Assembly: GCA_910587895.1 (NCBI GenBank)
Contig: CAJUOE010000182.1
Location: 1 to 7,438, forward strand
DNA: 7,438 bases
Reading direction: 5' to 3'
DNA from: an uncultured Lachnospiraceae bacterium
GTDB lineage: Bacteria > Bacillota > Clostridia > Lachnospirales > Lachnospiraceae
Part shown: one piece after another, positions 1 to 4,336 of the stretch
How positions within the stretch are numbered: the stretch's first letter is position 1
How the letters are laid out: each line of letters opens with the position of its first letter
Notes under the pieces: generated by a model
Databases searched by the model: none
What the model was told of the DNA's origin: nothing
The model's input: only the letters and a program-made list of their open reading frames with translations
Program-made: the position numbers and the translations under genes

Positions 1-2
1 CC

Positions 3-110
3 CTACAATATTATAGATGTTGGAAAAAGAAGTATAGAATATTCTTCCATTCTATGGTAAGATAGAGCCGTCAAAAAGAATGGAACCATAAGCAATACAG
101 CATAAACGTT
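3..110 (-). pseudogene. Hydrophobic membrane-protein-like fragment, possibly part of the interrupted AgrC-like gene
   Basis: Read on the minus strand this stretch gives an open, strongly hydrophobic segment (NVYAVLLMVPFFLTALSYHR, then MEEYSILLFPTS) ending in TAG. It looks like one or two membrane helices. The plus strand carries no receiver-domain homology here: every plus frame has early stops, with TAA at 89-91 in the response regulator frame. The segment stops where response regulator homology starts (about 107). The same kind of membrane protein, the AgrC-like N-terminus, is cut off on the far side of the plus-strand kinase block at 1747. I infer, weakly, that these are two pieces of one gene. 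AT-rich DNA yields hydrophobic peptides by chance, so this may be nothing. Confidence 0.2.
45..86. repeat. Short inverted repeat upstream of the regulator remnant
   Basis: TTCCATTCT at 45-53 is matched by AGAATGGAA at 78-86, a perfect 9-bp dyad with a 24-nt loop. No U-tract follows on either strand, so it is not a convincing terminator. It lies just upstream of the point where response regulator homology begins and could be a leftover of an element end or a chance structure. Confidence 0.3.
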
Positions 111-535
111 CAAGGACGGGCAGGGAAGATAAGCTGAACGGTTATAACCTCGGTGCTGACGATTATATTGAAAAGCCCTATGATATTGATGTCCTTATCG
201 CTAAAATTAAGGGCATATTCAAACGGCGGTATCAGCATGATATATTATCGGCGGATGGCGTGACGCTCAACCTTGCCGATAAAACGGCGGCCATTGACGG
301 AAAGCCCGTGGAACTGCCCGCAAAAGAGTTTGATTTGCTGGCGCTTTTGATTGAAAATCAAGGCAAAGTCCTAAAAAAAGAGTACCTGTTCGGCGCTGTC
401 TGGGGCAGCGACAGCGATTCGGAGATGCAAACGCTTCATGTCCATATCAACCGCCTTCGCCAAAAACTCGGTGATGCCCCTAAGAACGCAAAGCGTTTGC
501 TTACTATCTGGGGCGTGGGGTATAAGTTTGTATGA
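107..535 (+). pseudogene. OmpR/PhoB-family response regulator, 5'-truncated
   Basis: In frame from about 107 the translation is the end of a receiver domain followed by a complete winged-helix output domain. The receiver part has S-R-T-G-R-E-D-K, then LGADDYIEKPYDIDVL with the conserved lysine of the KP motif. The output domain shows KEFDLLALLIENQGKVLKKE, then HVHINRLRQKLGD and the terminal GVGYKFV. Roughly the first 75-80 receiver residues, including the acidic pocket and the phosphoacceptor aspartate, are absent. An in-frame TAA at 89-91 precludes an upstream start. The only start-like codon in frame before the DNA-binding domain is GTG at 260, with no good Shine-Dalgarno. It overlaps the downstream kinase start by ATGA, the classic RR-HK coupling, so it was the kinase's cognate regulator. 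It is probably non-functional, although a free DNA-binding domain made from GTG 260 cannot be excluded. Confidence 0.8.
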
Positions 536-1743
536 AAGCTTACAAAAAACTGTGTATCGCAGTGATGGCCGTATTTCTTTTACTGACGGCGGTATTGAAC
601 ATATTTCTCGTGAAATCGGAAGATAATAGTGAAGGTATGTATCGTGTTGAAGCCAAGCGGCTTGCGGGTGAGATAGCGGAGACGGGTAGTTATGACCTTA
701 AAAAATACCCCCATATTACGGGCGTGTTTACAGGTGATGGCATCTACCGTTCCGATGAGCATTATCTTATCATAGAAGCGGGCGAAACGCTTTACCGTGT
801 TGAATATACCGTCGGGGACGGGCAATATGGCATTGCTGCAATAAACTGCGTATTGGGCGCGCTGTTCCTATTGCTGGCAGGCCTTTTGTATTATATCCGC
901 AGGCATATCATCGCACCTTTCAACAGGCTGAGCGATGTTCCTAAGGAGCTTGCAAAAGGCAACCTTGCCGTGCCGATATCCGAAGAAAAAAGCCGTTTTT
1001 TCGGTGAATTCGCATGGGGAGTTAACCTCTTGCGCGAGAGCATCGAAAGCTGCCGCAAAAAAGAGATTACGATGCAAAAGGATAAAAAACTCCTGCTGCT
1101 CTCCCTTTCCCATGACATAAAAACGCCTTTGTCGGCTATCAAGCTAAATGCAAAGGCGCTTGCAAATGGATTATACAAGAACGGGGAAAAACAGCGTGCC
1201 GCTGCTGAGAGCATCAATACCCGCGCGGATGAGATAGAGCGCTTTGTCAGCGAGCTCTCAAAGGCGGTAAGCGAGGACTTTATGAGCTTTGAGGCCACAC
1301 CCGGCGAGGAGTTTCTCAGTACTATCCTCACAAAAATAGACGCGAGATATGCTCCCCAGCTTTCCATGTCGGGAACAGAGCTTTTGATTCACAAATATGA
1401 TAACTGCCTTCTTTCCTGCGATCCGGACCGCCTTGCGGAATGTTTTCAAAATCTGATCGAAAATGCAATCAAATACGGGGACGGCAGGCGAATTGAAATC
1501 GGCTGTGATAAAATGGACGGCTGCGAGCTTATCACGGTATCAAATACGGGCTGCACACTTGAAGCGAAAGAACTGCCGCAGATATTCGAGAGCTTTCACC
1601 GCGGAAACAATGCGGATAAGGTGCAGGGCAACGGGCTTGGGCTTTTTATCTGCAAACGGTTGATGTCACTTATGGGTGGAGAAGTGTTTGCAGATATCCG
1701 CAACGGGTGCTTCTTTGTGACACTGGTTGTGAAATTGGCGTAA
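532..1743 (+). CDS. Membrane sensor histidine kinase (VanS/BceS-like two-component sensor)
   Basis: The 403-residue protein has the full layout of an orthodox membrane sensor kinase. TM1 is at about residues 7-27, an extracytoplasmic sensor loop at about 28-98, TM2 at about 99-121, and a HAMP-like linker around 122-165. A HisKA dimerisation segment carries the H-box SLSHDIKTPL with the phosphorylatable histidine at residue 194. The HATPase_c domain has an N-box (NLIENAIKYG, N307/N311), a G1 box written NTG (residues 338-340) instead of the usual DxG, and a G2 box GNGLGL (366-371). By family knowledge it would autophosphorylate and hand the phosphate to the regulator encoded just upstream. That partner has lost its receiver, so the pathway is probably broken here. 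The start is ATG 532, overlapping the regulator stop as ATGA, so its translation normally depends on upstream ribosomes. The input signal cannot be read from the sequence; similar kinases often sit beside peptide-antibiotic ABC exporters. Confidence 0.88.
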   Translation: MKAYKKLCIAVMAVFLLLTAVLNIFLVKSEDNSEGMYRVEAKRLAGEIAETGSYDLKKYPHITGVFTGDGIYRSDEHYLIIEAGETLYRVEYTVGDGQYGIAAINCVLGALFLLLAGLLYYIRRHIIAPFNRLSDVPKELAKGNLAVPISEEKSRFFGEFAWGVNLLRESIESCRKKEITMQKDKKLLLLSLSHDIKTPLSAIKLNAKALANGLYKNGEKQRAAAESINTRADEIERFVSELSKAVSEDFMSFEATPGEEFLSTILTKIDARYAPQLSMSGTELLIHKYDNCLLSCDPDRLAECFQNLIENAIKYGDGRRIEIGCDKMDGCELITVSNTGCTLEAKELPQIFESFHRGNNADKVQGNGLGLFICKRLMSLMGGEVFADIRNGCFFVTLVVKLA

Positions 1744-1746
1744 AGT

Positions 1747-1905
1747 AAGGACCGCTATCAAACTTTGGACGATGAAATACAGACCCGCCCATGCAGGCAG
1801 GGCAATCTTTTTCTGATACTTTTCCCTGAGGAATTTCTGCATATAGATACTGCCCACGATGCTGTTTACAAGGTATATGGAAAAAGACAGCCCTGTTTCA
1901 TACAT
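1747..1905 (-). pseudogene. AgrC-like (GHKL) sensor kinase, N-terminal 53 codons only
   Basis: ATG at 1905 is preceded on the minus strand by GGAGG with about 8 nt spacing, a good start. It opens a protein with two amphipathic or membrane segments: MYETGLSFSIYLVNSIVGSI and, after a basic loop (REKYQKK), a second hydrophobic stretch around residues 37-53 (LPAWAGLYFIVQSLIAVL). This resembles the beginning of the multi-pass N-terminal domain of AgrC-like quorum-sensing kinases, which are normally above 400 residues. At about 1747, next to the stop codon of the opposing kinase gene, the homology ends and the frame runs on as antisense of that kinase to 1666. The gene has therefore been cut by a rearrangement. 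Its upstream neighbour is a LytTR-regulator tail overlapping it by 8 nt, the arrangement expected of an AgrA/AgrC-type operon. The family assignment is from recall of similar sequences and is moderate. Confidence 0.5.
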
Positions 1906-2010
1906 TGACAATCCCTCCATCCTTTGCATATTTCATATACTGCCTGATAAAACCGCTGTATTTCTTCTGCGCAAGCATCCGTTTAGGAAATATCAGGCAA
2001 AAGCCTTATC
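1898..2010 (-). pseudogene. C-terminal remnant of a LytTR-type response regulator (frameshifted)
   Basis: On the minus strand a frame ending at TGA (1900-1898, inside the ATGTATGA start of the AgrC-like gene) reads KRMLAQKKYSGFIRQYMKY followed by AKDGGIVNV. This looks like the last helix of a LytTR DNA-binding domain. Just upstream, in another frame, LLPDIS lines up with the family's usual L-P-x-S element, and removing one T near 1985 would join the two as LLPDIS-KRM. Nothing recognisable remains before that, because the YbaK gene ends at 2104. The 8-nt overlap with the AgrC-like start supports an old regulator-sensor operon. Short and degenerate, so this is a tentative call. Confidence 0.3.
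1941..1999. repeat. 9-bp inverted repeat TGCCTGATA/TATCAGGCA
   Basis: TGCCTGATA at 1941-1949 and TATCAGGCA at 1991-1999 are perfect inverted copies 41 nt apart, lying within the degenerate regulator tail. There is no T-run, so it is not an obvious terminator. Role unknown; a chance dyad is possible. Confidence 0.25.
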
Positions 2011-2103
2011 ATTTTTCTATCGGCCTTTTATTTTTCTGTATGGTTGGAATGGATGCCAAATACGGAATTTTGGGCGTAAAATTTATTATTGTCCCACTGT
2101 TTC

Positions 2104-2571
2104 TTAATACCCTTTGCAGACATCCACCCATTCCGCATATCCTGAATATTCCTCCAGCTCAGGAATGGTAAGTTCTATTGCACTGTTAGGGCTGCCGCAG
2201 GCAGGAAAAACCGTTTCAAACCGTTTCAGCGACACATCCAGATATACCTTCACACCTTCATTTACCGCAAACGGGCAGACACCGCCCACTGCATGTCCCA
2301 CCAATGTTTCCACCTCGTCCAGTGAGAGCATTTTTGCCTTTTTGCCAAATTTCGCCTTATATTTTGGATTGTCAATCTTCGCATCCCCAGCCGTTACAAT
2401 CAGCACCGCCTCATTTTCCAGCATAAAAGAAAGTGTCTTTGCTATCCTCTCAGGCTCACAGTGTAATGCTTTGGCAGCAAGCTCCACCGTGGCGCTGGAC
2501 ACATCAAATTCCTGAATCCTTTCCTCCATCCCATATTCCCTGAAATACGCTTTTACCTTTTTTATTGCCAT
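2104..2571 (-). CDS. YbaK/EbsC-family aminoacyl-tRNA deacylase (Cys-tRNA(Pro) deacylase-like)
   Basis: The 155-residue protein has the usual length and landmarks of the YbaK/ProX editing fold. The motif RIAKTLSF contains the lysine (K45) that the family uses near the active site. A G-rich loop follows at GHAVGGVCPFAV (92-103), then VYLDVSLKRFETVFPACGSPNSAIEL with the conserved GSxNS turn at 126-130. Members hydrolyse amino acids wrongly attached to tRNA in the cytoplasm, classically Cys-tRNA(Pro). Substrate preference cannot be read from the sequence. ATG 2571 is supported by AGGAGG seven nt upstream on the minus strand. It looks intact and monocistronic, with a probable promoter at 2614-2642. 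It is not obviously part of the mobile modules around it, and no strong terminator is visible downstream. Confidence 0.9.
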   Translation of the reverse strand: MAIKKVKAYFREYGMEERIQEFDVSSATVELAAKALHCEPERIAKTLSFMLENEAVLIVTAGDAKIDNPKYKAKFGKKAKMLSLDEVETLVGHAVGGVCPFAVNEGVKVYLDVSLKRFETVFPACGSPNSAIELTIPELEEYSGYAEWVDVCKGY

Positions 2572-2613
2572 TGCTTTCCTCCTTTCATTTCCTTTCCCCC
2601 ATTATCATTTGGT

Positions 2614-2642
2614 CTTATAGCAATCCAATAAATTATTGCACA
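2614..2642 (-). promoter_or_regulatory. Probable extended -10 promoter for the YbaK gene
   Basis: On the minus strand TGCTATAAG is an extended -10 (TGnTATAAT-like), with the -10 hexamer at 2614-2619. Seventeen nt upstream the weak -35 TGTGCA (2637-2642) matches only 3 of 6 consensus bases. Two direct copies of ATTGCAC with a 10-bp period overlap the -35 (2635-2651), a layout that could be an operator. Confidence 0.45.
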
Positions 2643-2768
2643 TAATTGCACGAACCTTTTTTGTACATCCCATAGATATGTACTTGATAAATAATTATGT
2701 TACGGTTCACAATTGCATAGCAACCGGAACCTTGCTTTTTTACTCTTTGAAATGGAACAATCAGTCAC

Positions 2769-2806
2769 AAAAAAACCTTGCAAACGCCGATGTTTACAAG
2801 GTTTTT
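2769..2806 (-). terminator. Rho-independent terminator after tRNA-like copy 1
   Basis: Read on the minus strand, AAAAACCTTGTAAAC pairs along its full length (one U-G wobble) with GTTTGCAAGGTTTTT around the 6-nt loop AUCGGC. A run of seven T follows. It begins 4 nt after the tRNA-like 3' end and would also terminate the DUF5674 operon lying upstream. Confidence 0.9.
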
Positions 2807-2810
2807 CAAA

Positions 2811-2888
2811 CTCCCCGAGTTGGGCTCGAACCAACAACCCTGCGGTTAACAGCCGCGTGCTCTACCAACGGGTGCGCTCGCACACCGA
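2811..2888 (-). tRNA. tRNA-Asn(GTT)-like gene with aberrant 5' end, copy 1
   Basis: From the D-loop onward this is a tRNA-Asn. It has GTTGGTA and GAGC (D-arm 3' side), anticodon stem-loop GCGG-CTGTTAA-CCGC (anticodon GTT at 2850-2848), T-arm GTTGG-TTCGAGC-CCAAC, 3' acceptor strand TCGGGGA and discriminator G; CCA is not encoded. The 5' part is wrong: instead of a TCCCCGA acceptor strand and GCTC D-stem there is TCGGTGTGCGAGCGCACCC. That segment forms its own hairpin (GGTGTG, loop CGAG, CGCACC) and cannot pair with the 3' acceptor strand. Compared with copy 2 it also has a C-A mismatch at the base of the anticodon stem (t2841). The element starts 11 nt downstream of the 97-aa gene stop with no clear promoter of its own, so it is probably part of that operon's transcript. 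As drawn it cannot form a normal cloverleaf: a tRNA-derived RNA, pseudo-tRNA or integration scar. Confidence 0.6.
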
Positions 2889-2899
2889 AAATTGATTTT

Positions 2900-3193
2900 T
2901 CAAAGAAATGCATCATAATATTTTACTAATTGCTCTTCGGTTGTATTGTAAAGATTTTCTCCCATTAAATAATCCTGTAATTCATCTATACAGCAATCTA
3001 GTTCCCCTTTTCTGTAACGATTTTTAGGATCCTTTTTCATTAATTCAAGAAACTCAATTGCTTTCATGCAAAAACTATTTTTTTTCTGTACATCACCTCT
3101 GTTTTTCCATCTAATCGCACGATGGACTTCACTGCCAACATTGGAAATCTGAACCCCGACTGGCATTGCAAACCAACCTACTGTTTGATCCAT
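2900..3193 (-). CDS. Conserved hypothetical protein, partner of the DUF5674 gene
   Basis: This 97-residue, probably cytosolic and helical protein has no signal peptide or membrane segment. ATG 3193 is backed by GGAGGTGG seven nt upstream. The gene overlaps the end of the DUF5674 gene by 16 nt, so the two are cotranslated and probably work together. From recall, short bacterial proteins share a pattern seen here: EVHRAIRWKNRGD (22-34), AIEFLEL...DPKNRYRKGEL (45-65), and LQDYLMGENLYNTT...KYYDAF near the C-terminus. They are often found beside small antitoxin-like genes, but I know of no demonstrated activity and cannot name the family. The conserved R/K/D/N positions would be the first residues to test. 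The stop lies 11 nt before a tRNA-like element. Base composition is more AT-rich than the recombinase block to the right, suggesting a separate origin. Confidence 0.72.
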   Translation of the reverse strand: MDQTVGWFAMPVGVQISNVGSEVHRAIRWKNRGDVQKKNSFCMKAIEFLELMKKDPKNRYRKGELDCCIDELQDYLMGENLYNTTEEQLVKYYDAFL

Positions 3194-3531
3194 TTATTTA
3201 CCACCTCCATAATTTTTTCTCTTGCCTTTGGGTCAGCAACCCCTCGACCAACTCGTGGATAGCCTGCCTCCCTGTTTCTTGGCGGATTAATCAAAGAGTC
3301 GAACTCTATCTCACCATTATCATAATAAATATTAATTCCATATAGATATTTCTGATTTGATCCATCTTCCAAAAGCATCTGCTCCAGATCCGAATGAAGT
3401 TCTGCATTGACTGCCAAAATTTCTCTGTCAATATCTATAACAGCTTTCATCATACTCATATCTGAAAAAAAAGTTTTTTCCTCTAAACAACTAAGTTCAT
3501 TAATCGGAATTATTTTGTTCAATATTTTCAA
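3178..3531 (-). CDS. DUF5674 family protein
   Basis: The 117-residue protein matches what I know of DUF5674. It has an MKA-V-DI segment (residues 28-35), AVNAELHSDLEQMLLEDGS (40-58), YGINIYYDNGEIEFDSLINP (64-83), then ADPKAREKIMEVVNKWI at the C-terminus. The function of the family is not established; the size, charge and tight pairing with a second small gene suggest a toxin-antitoxin-type or regulatory pair (inference). I chose TTG 3531 because GGAGGG lies 6 nt upstream and family members begin with M-K-I/L. An upstream in-frame TTG at 3567 adds 12 residues but has no ribosome binding site. Two strong tandem promoters lie 120-180 nt upstream, leaving a leader of over 100 nt. The downstream gene overlaps its last five codons. 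Confidence 0.75.
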   Translation of the reverse strand: MKILNKIIPINELSCLEEKTFFSDMSMMKAVIDIDREILAVNAELHSDLEQMLLEDGSNQKYLYGINIYYDNGEIEFDSLINPPRNREAGYPRVGRGVADPKAREKIMEVVNKWIKQ

Positions 3532-3650
3532 TTTCTTCCCTCCATTCTCTTTTTCGTTTAGATTCAATTTCTTATATGTAACAAAATATCTTTGATTCTC
3601 AATTAATCTATTGAAATAATATTTTGCTGCCGCTAACTATTGCATTAGTA

Positions 3651-3679
3651 ATTATAGAATTATCATCCAAGTACTACAA
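3651..3679 (-). promoter_or_regulatory. Promoter P1 of the DUF5674 operon
   Basis: On the minus strand TTGTAG (3674-3679) is followed after exactly 17 nt by a consensus TATAAT (3651-3656). Transcription would start near 3644, about 113 nt before the TTG start codon. Confidence 0.7.
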
Positions 3680-3681
3680 TT

Positions 3682-3710
3682 ATTATAGTCTATCCCTCGT
3701 CTATTTACAA
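3682..3710 (-). promoter_or_regulatory. Promoter P2 of the DUF5674 operon
   Basis: A second minus-strand promoter sits 31 nt upstream of P1: TTGTAA (3705-3710), 17-nt spacer, perfect TATAAT (3682-3687). Two near-consensus promoters in tandem imply strong or doubly controlled expression of the small pair. Confidence 0.65.
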
Positions 3711-3720
3711 TCAAATTAAT

Positions 3721-3757
3721 ATAAAAAGAAACCCTGCATAAATCCAATACAAGGTTT
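3721..3757 (-). terminator. Terminator insulating the DUF5674 operon from upstream transcription
   Basis: On the minus strand AAACCTTGTAT pairs over 11 positions (two G-U wobbles) with ATGCAGGGTTT around a 7-nt loop and is followed by CTTTTTAT. It ends about 10 bp before the P2 -35 box and would stop read-through from the region to its right. Confidence 0.75.
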
Positions 3758-4001
3758 CATTACATGGAAAGCCACAGCTTTACCTTTCACTTTCGTACAT
3801 CCCGTATATTTTTTCTTTTATAAATATTCCATGCTACCATTTTCTGCTTTATGTATGCTAAAGTTAAAATCCGCCACTTCGTGTAAAAAACAACCAGGCT
3901 TCTAACAAGTGTGACTATTTCATTAAGCAATCGAGGATTACGCTTCTCGGTTAACAGTATATTGCCTGTCAAAATTTCTTCTCTTTTATCTTCCGATATG
4001 C
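3758..4001 (-). other. About 240 nt without a convincing gene, between two terminators
   Basis: The only sizeable minus-strand frame here ends at TGA 3787, some 30 nt before the terminator, and its last part reads VVFYTKWRILTLAYIKQKMV then YKRKNIRDVRK. It would have to begin inside the tRNA-like 3' end and terminator at about 4038, has no ribosome binding site, and I recognise no family. It may be the tail of a decayed gene or non-coding. A small hairpin (AAAGC/GCTTT) lies at about 3769-3782. Confidence 0.3.
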
Positions 4002-4030
4002 AAAACCCGCAAACATTGCTGTTTACGGGT
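4002..4030 (-). terminator. Rho-independent terminator after tRNA-like copy 2
   Basis: On the minus strand ACCCGTAAAC pairs with GTTTGCGGGT (one U-G wobble) around the 6-nt loop AGCAAU, followed by a short T-run. It occupies the same place, 9-10 nt after the tRNA-like element, as the terminator of copy 1. Its lower stem differs by compensatory pair changes, evidence that the structure itself is maintained. Confidence 0.85.
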
Positions 4031-4039
4031 CTTTCCAAA

Positions 4040-4117
4040 CTCCCCGAGTTGGGCTCGAACCAACAACCCCGCGGTTAACAGCCGCGTGCTCTACCAACGG
4101 GTGCGGTCGCACACCGA
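4040..4117 (-). tRNA. tRNA-Asn(GTT)-like gene with aberrant 5' end, copy 2
   Basis: It is identical to copy 1 at 76 of 78 positions. The anticodon arm here is fully paired (CGCGG-CTGTTAA-CCGCG, anticodon GTT at 4079-4077), and the T-arm and 3' acceptor strand TCGGGGA-G are normal. The 5' end again reads TCGGTGTGCGACCGCACCC, folding into GGTGTG-CGAC-CGCACC instead of supplying TCCCCGA and GCTC. The second difference from copy 1 falls in the tetraloop of that extra hairpin (CGAC versus CGAG), so the stem is unchanged. Unlike copy 1 it has its own promoter (4167-4195), a 5'-terminal leader hairpin and its own terminator, a complete transcription unit. It probably cannot be processed and charged as a standard tRNA. 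It could be a tRNA-derived regulatory RNA or decoy, or a 3' tRNA fragment left by site-specific integration. Confidence 0.6.
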
Positions 4118-4146
4118 TAAGAGTGAGAGTAATATTTCAATCGTAT

Positions 4147-4160
4147 GTCGTTCACACGAC
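4147..4160 (-). promoter_or_regulatory. 5'-terminal leader hairpin with GUGA tetraloop
   Basis: Minus-strand GTCGT-GTGA-ACGAC is a perfect 5-bp stem capped by a GNRA tetraloop. It begins at the transcription start predicted from the promoter at 4167-4195, so the transcript would start with this structure, some 30 nt before the tRNA-like part. Such 5' hairpins can protect RNAs from decay (general knowledge). Confidence 0.5.
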
Positions 4161-4166
4161 TTAGAT

Positions 4167-4195
4167 ATATTATCATATTTCCGTTGCTTTTGCAA
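4167..4195 (-). promoter_or_regulatory. Promoter of tRNA-like copy 2
   Basis: On the minus strand TTGCAA (4190-4195) lies 17 nt before TAATAT (4167-4172), placing the transcript start near 4160. The only downstream features before the terminator at 4002-4030 are the leader hairpin and the tRNA-like RNA. Confidence 0.6.
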
Positions 4196-4201
4196 GCATT
4201 T

Positions 4202-4236
4202 TTTTGAATTTTAGAAAAAATTTACAAAATTCAAAA
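4202..4236. repeat. AT-rich 11-bp inverted repeat
   Basis: TTTTGAATTTT (4202-4212) and AAAATTCAAAA (4226-4236) are perfect inverted copies with a 13-nt loop. The dyad lies upstream of the copy 2 promoter and downstream of the recombinase gene. The flanking A/T runs could make it a weak bidirectional terminator, or an AT-rich protein-binding site near an element end. Confidence 0.4.
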
Positions 4237-4245
4237 TTCGTGTAC

Positions 4246-4322
4246 TGTGCTTTTCATTCTCGCCCTTAATTTGTATATAACGACAGGATATAAGCATAAT
4301 GCCCGGCTCAATGAAAAGCACA
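4246..4322. repeat. 13-bp inverted repeat just beyond the recombinase stop
   Basis: TGTGCTTTTCATT (4246-4258) and AATGAAAAGCACA (4310-4322) are perfect inverted copies separated by 51 nt; the inner arm ends 14 nt from the recombinase stop. No T-run follows on the minus strand, so it is not a standard terminator. Large serine recombinase genes often lie at the end of their element, so this could be part of the end region (inference). Confidence 0.5.
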
Positions 4323-4336
4323 CATTTATATCATCA

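Noticed and set aside
891..1367. A 158-aa minus-strand frame
   Set aside because: Antisense to the histidine kinase; arginine/serine-rich shadow without a start signal.
2114..2515. A 133-aa plus-strand frame
   Set aside because: It lies wholly antisense to the clear YbaK-family gene, with serine-rich, low-complexity composition and no SD.
2636..2929. Plus-strand proteins with phrases such as RVGLEPTTLRLTAACSTN
   Set aside because: They are antisense translations of the tRNA-like element, a well-known spurious protein type; no ribosome binding site.
2664..3804. Shared GTACATCCC at 2663-2671 and 3795-3803, each downstream of a tRNA-like copy
   Set aside because: A 9-bp match is too short to call an attachment core or repeat, although its similar placement was noticed.
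3787..4038. An 83-aa minus-strand frame as a real gene
   Set aside because: It would start with TTG inside the tRNA-like 3' end, run through the terminator, and has no SD or recognisable domain; noted only as a non-genic stretch.
2769..4117. CRISPR array
   Set aside because: There are only two repeat copies 1.2 kb apart, and they are tRNA-like; no spacer-repeat periodicity exists anywhere in the window.
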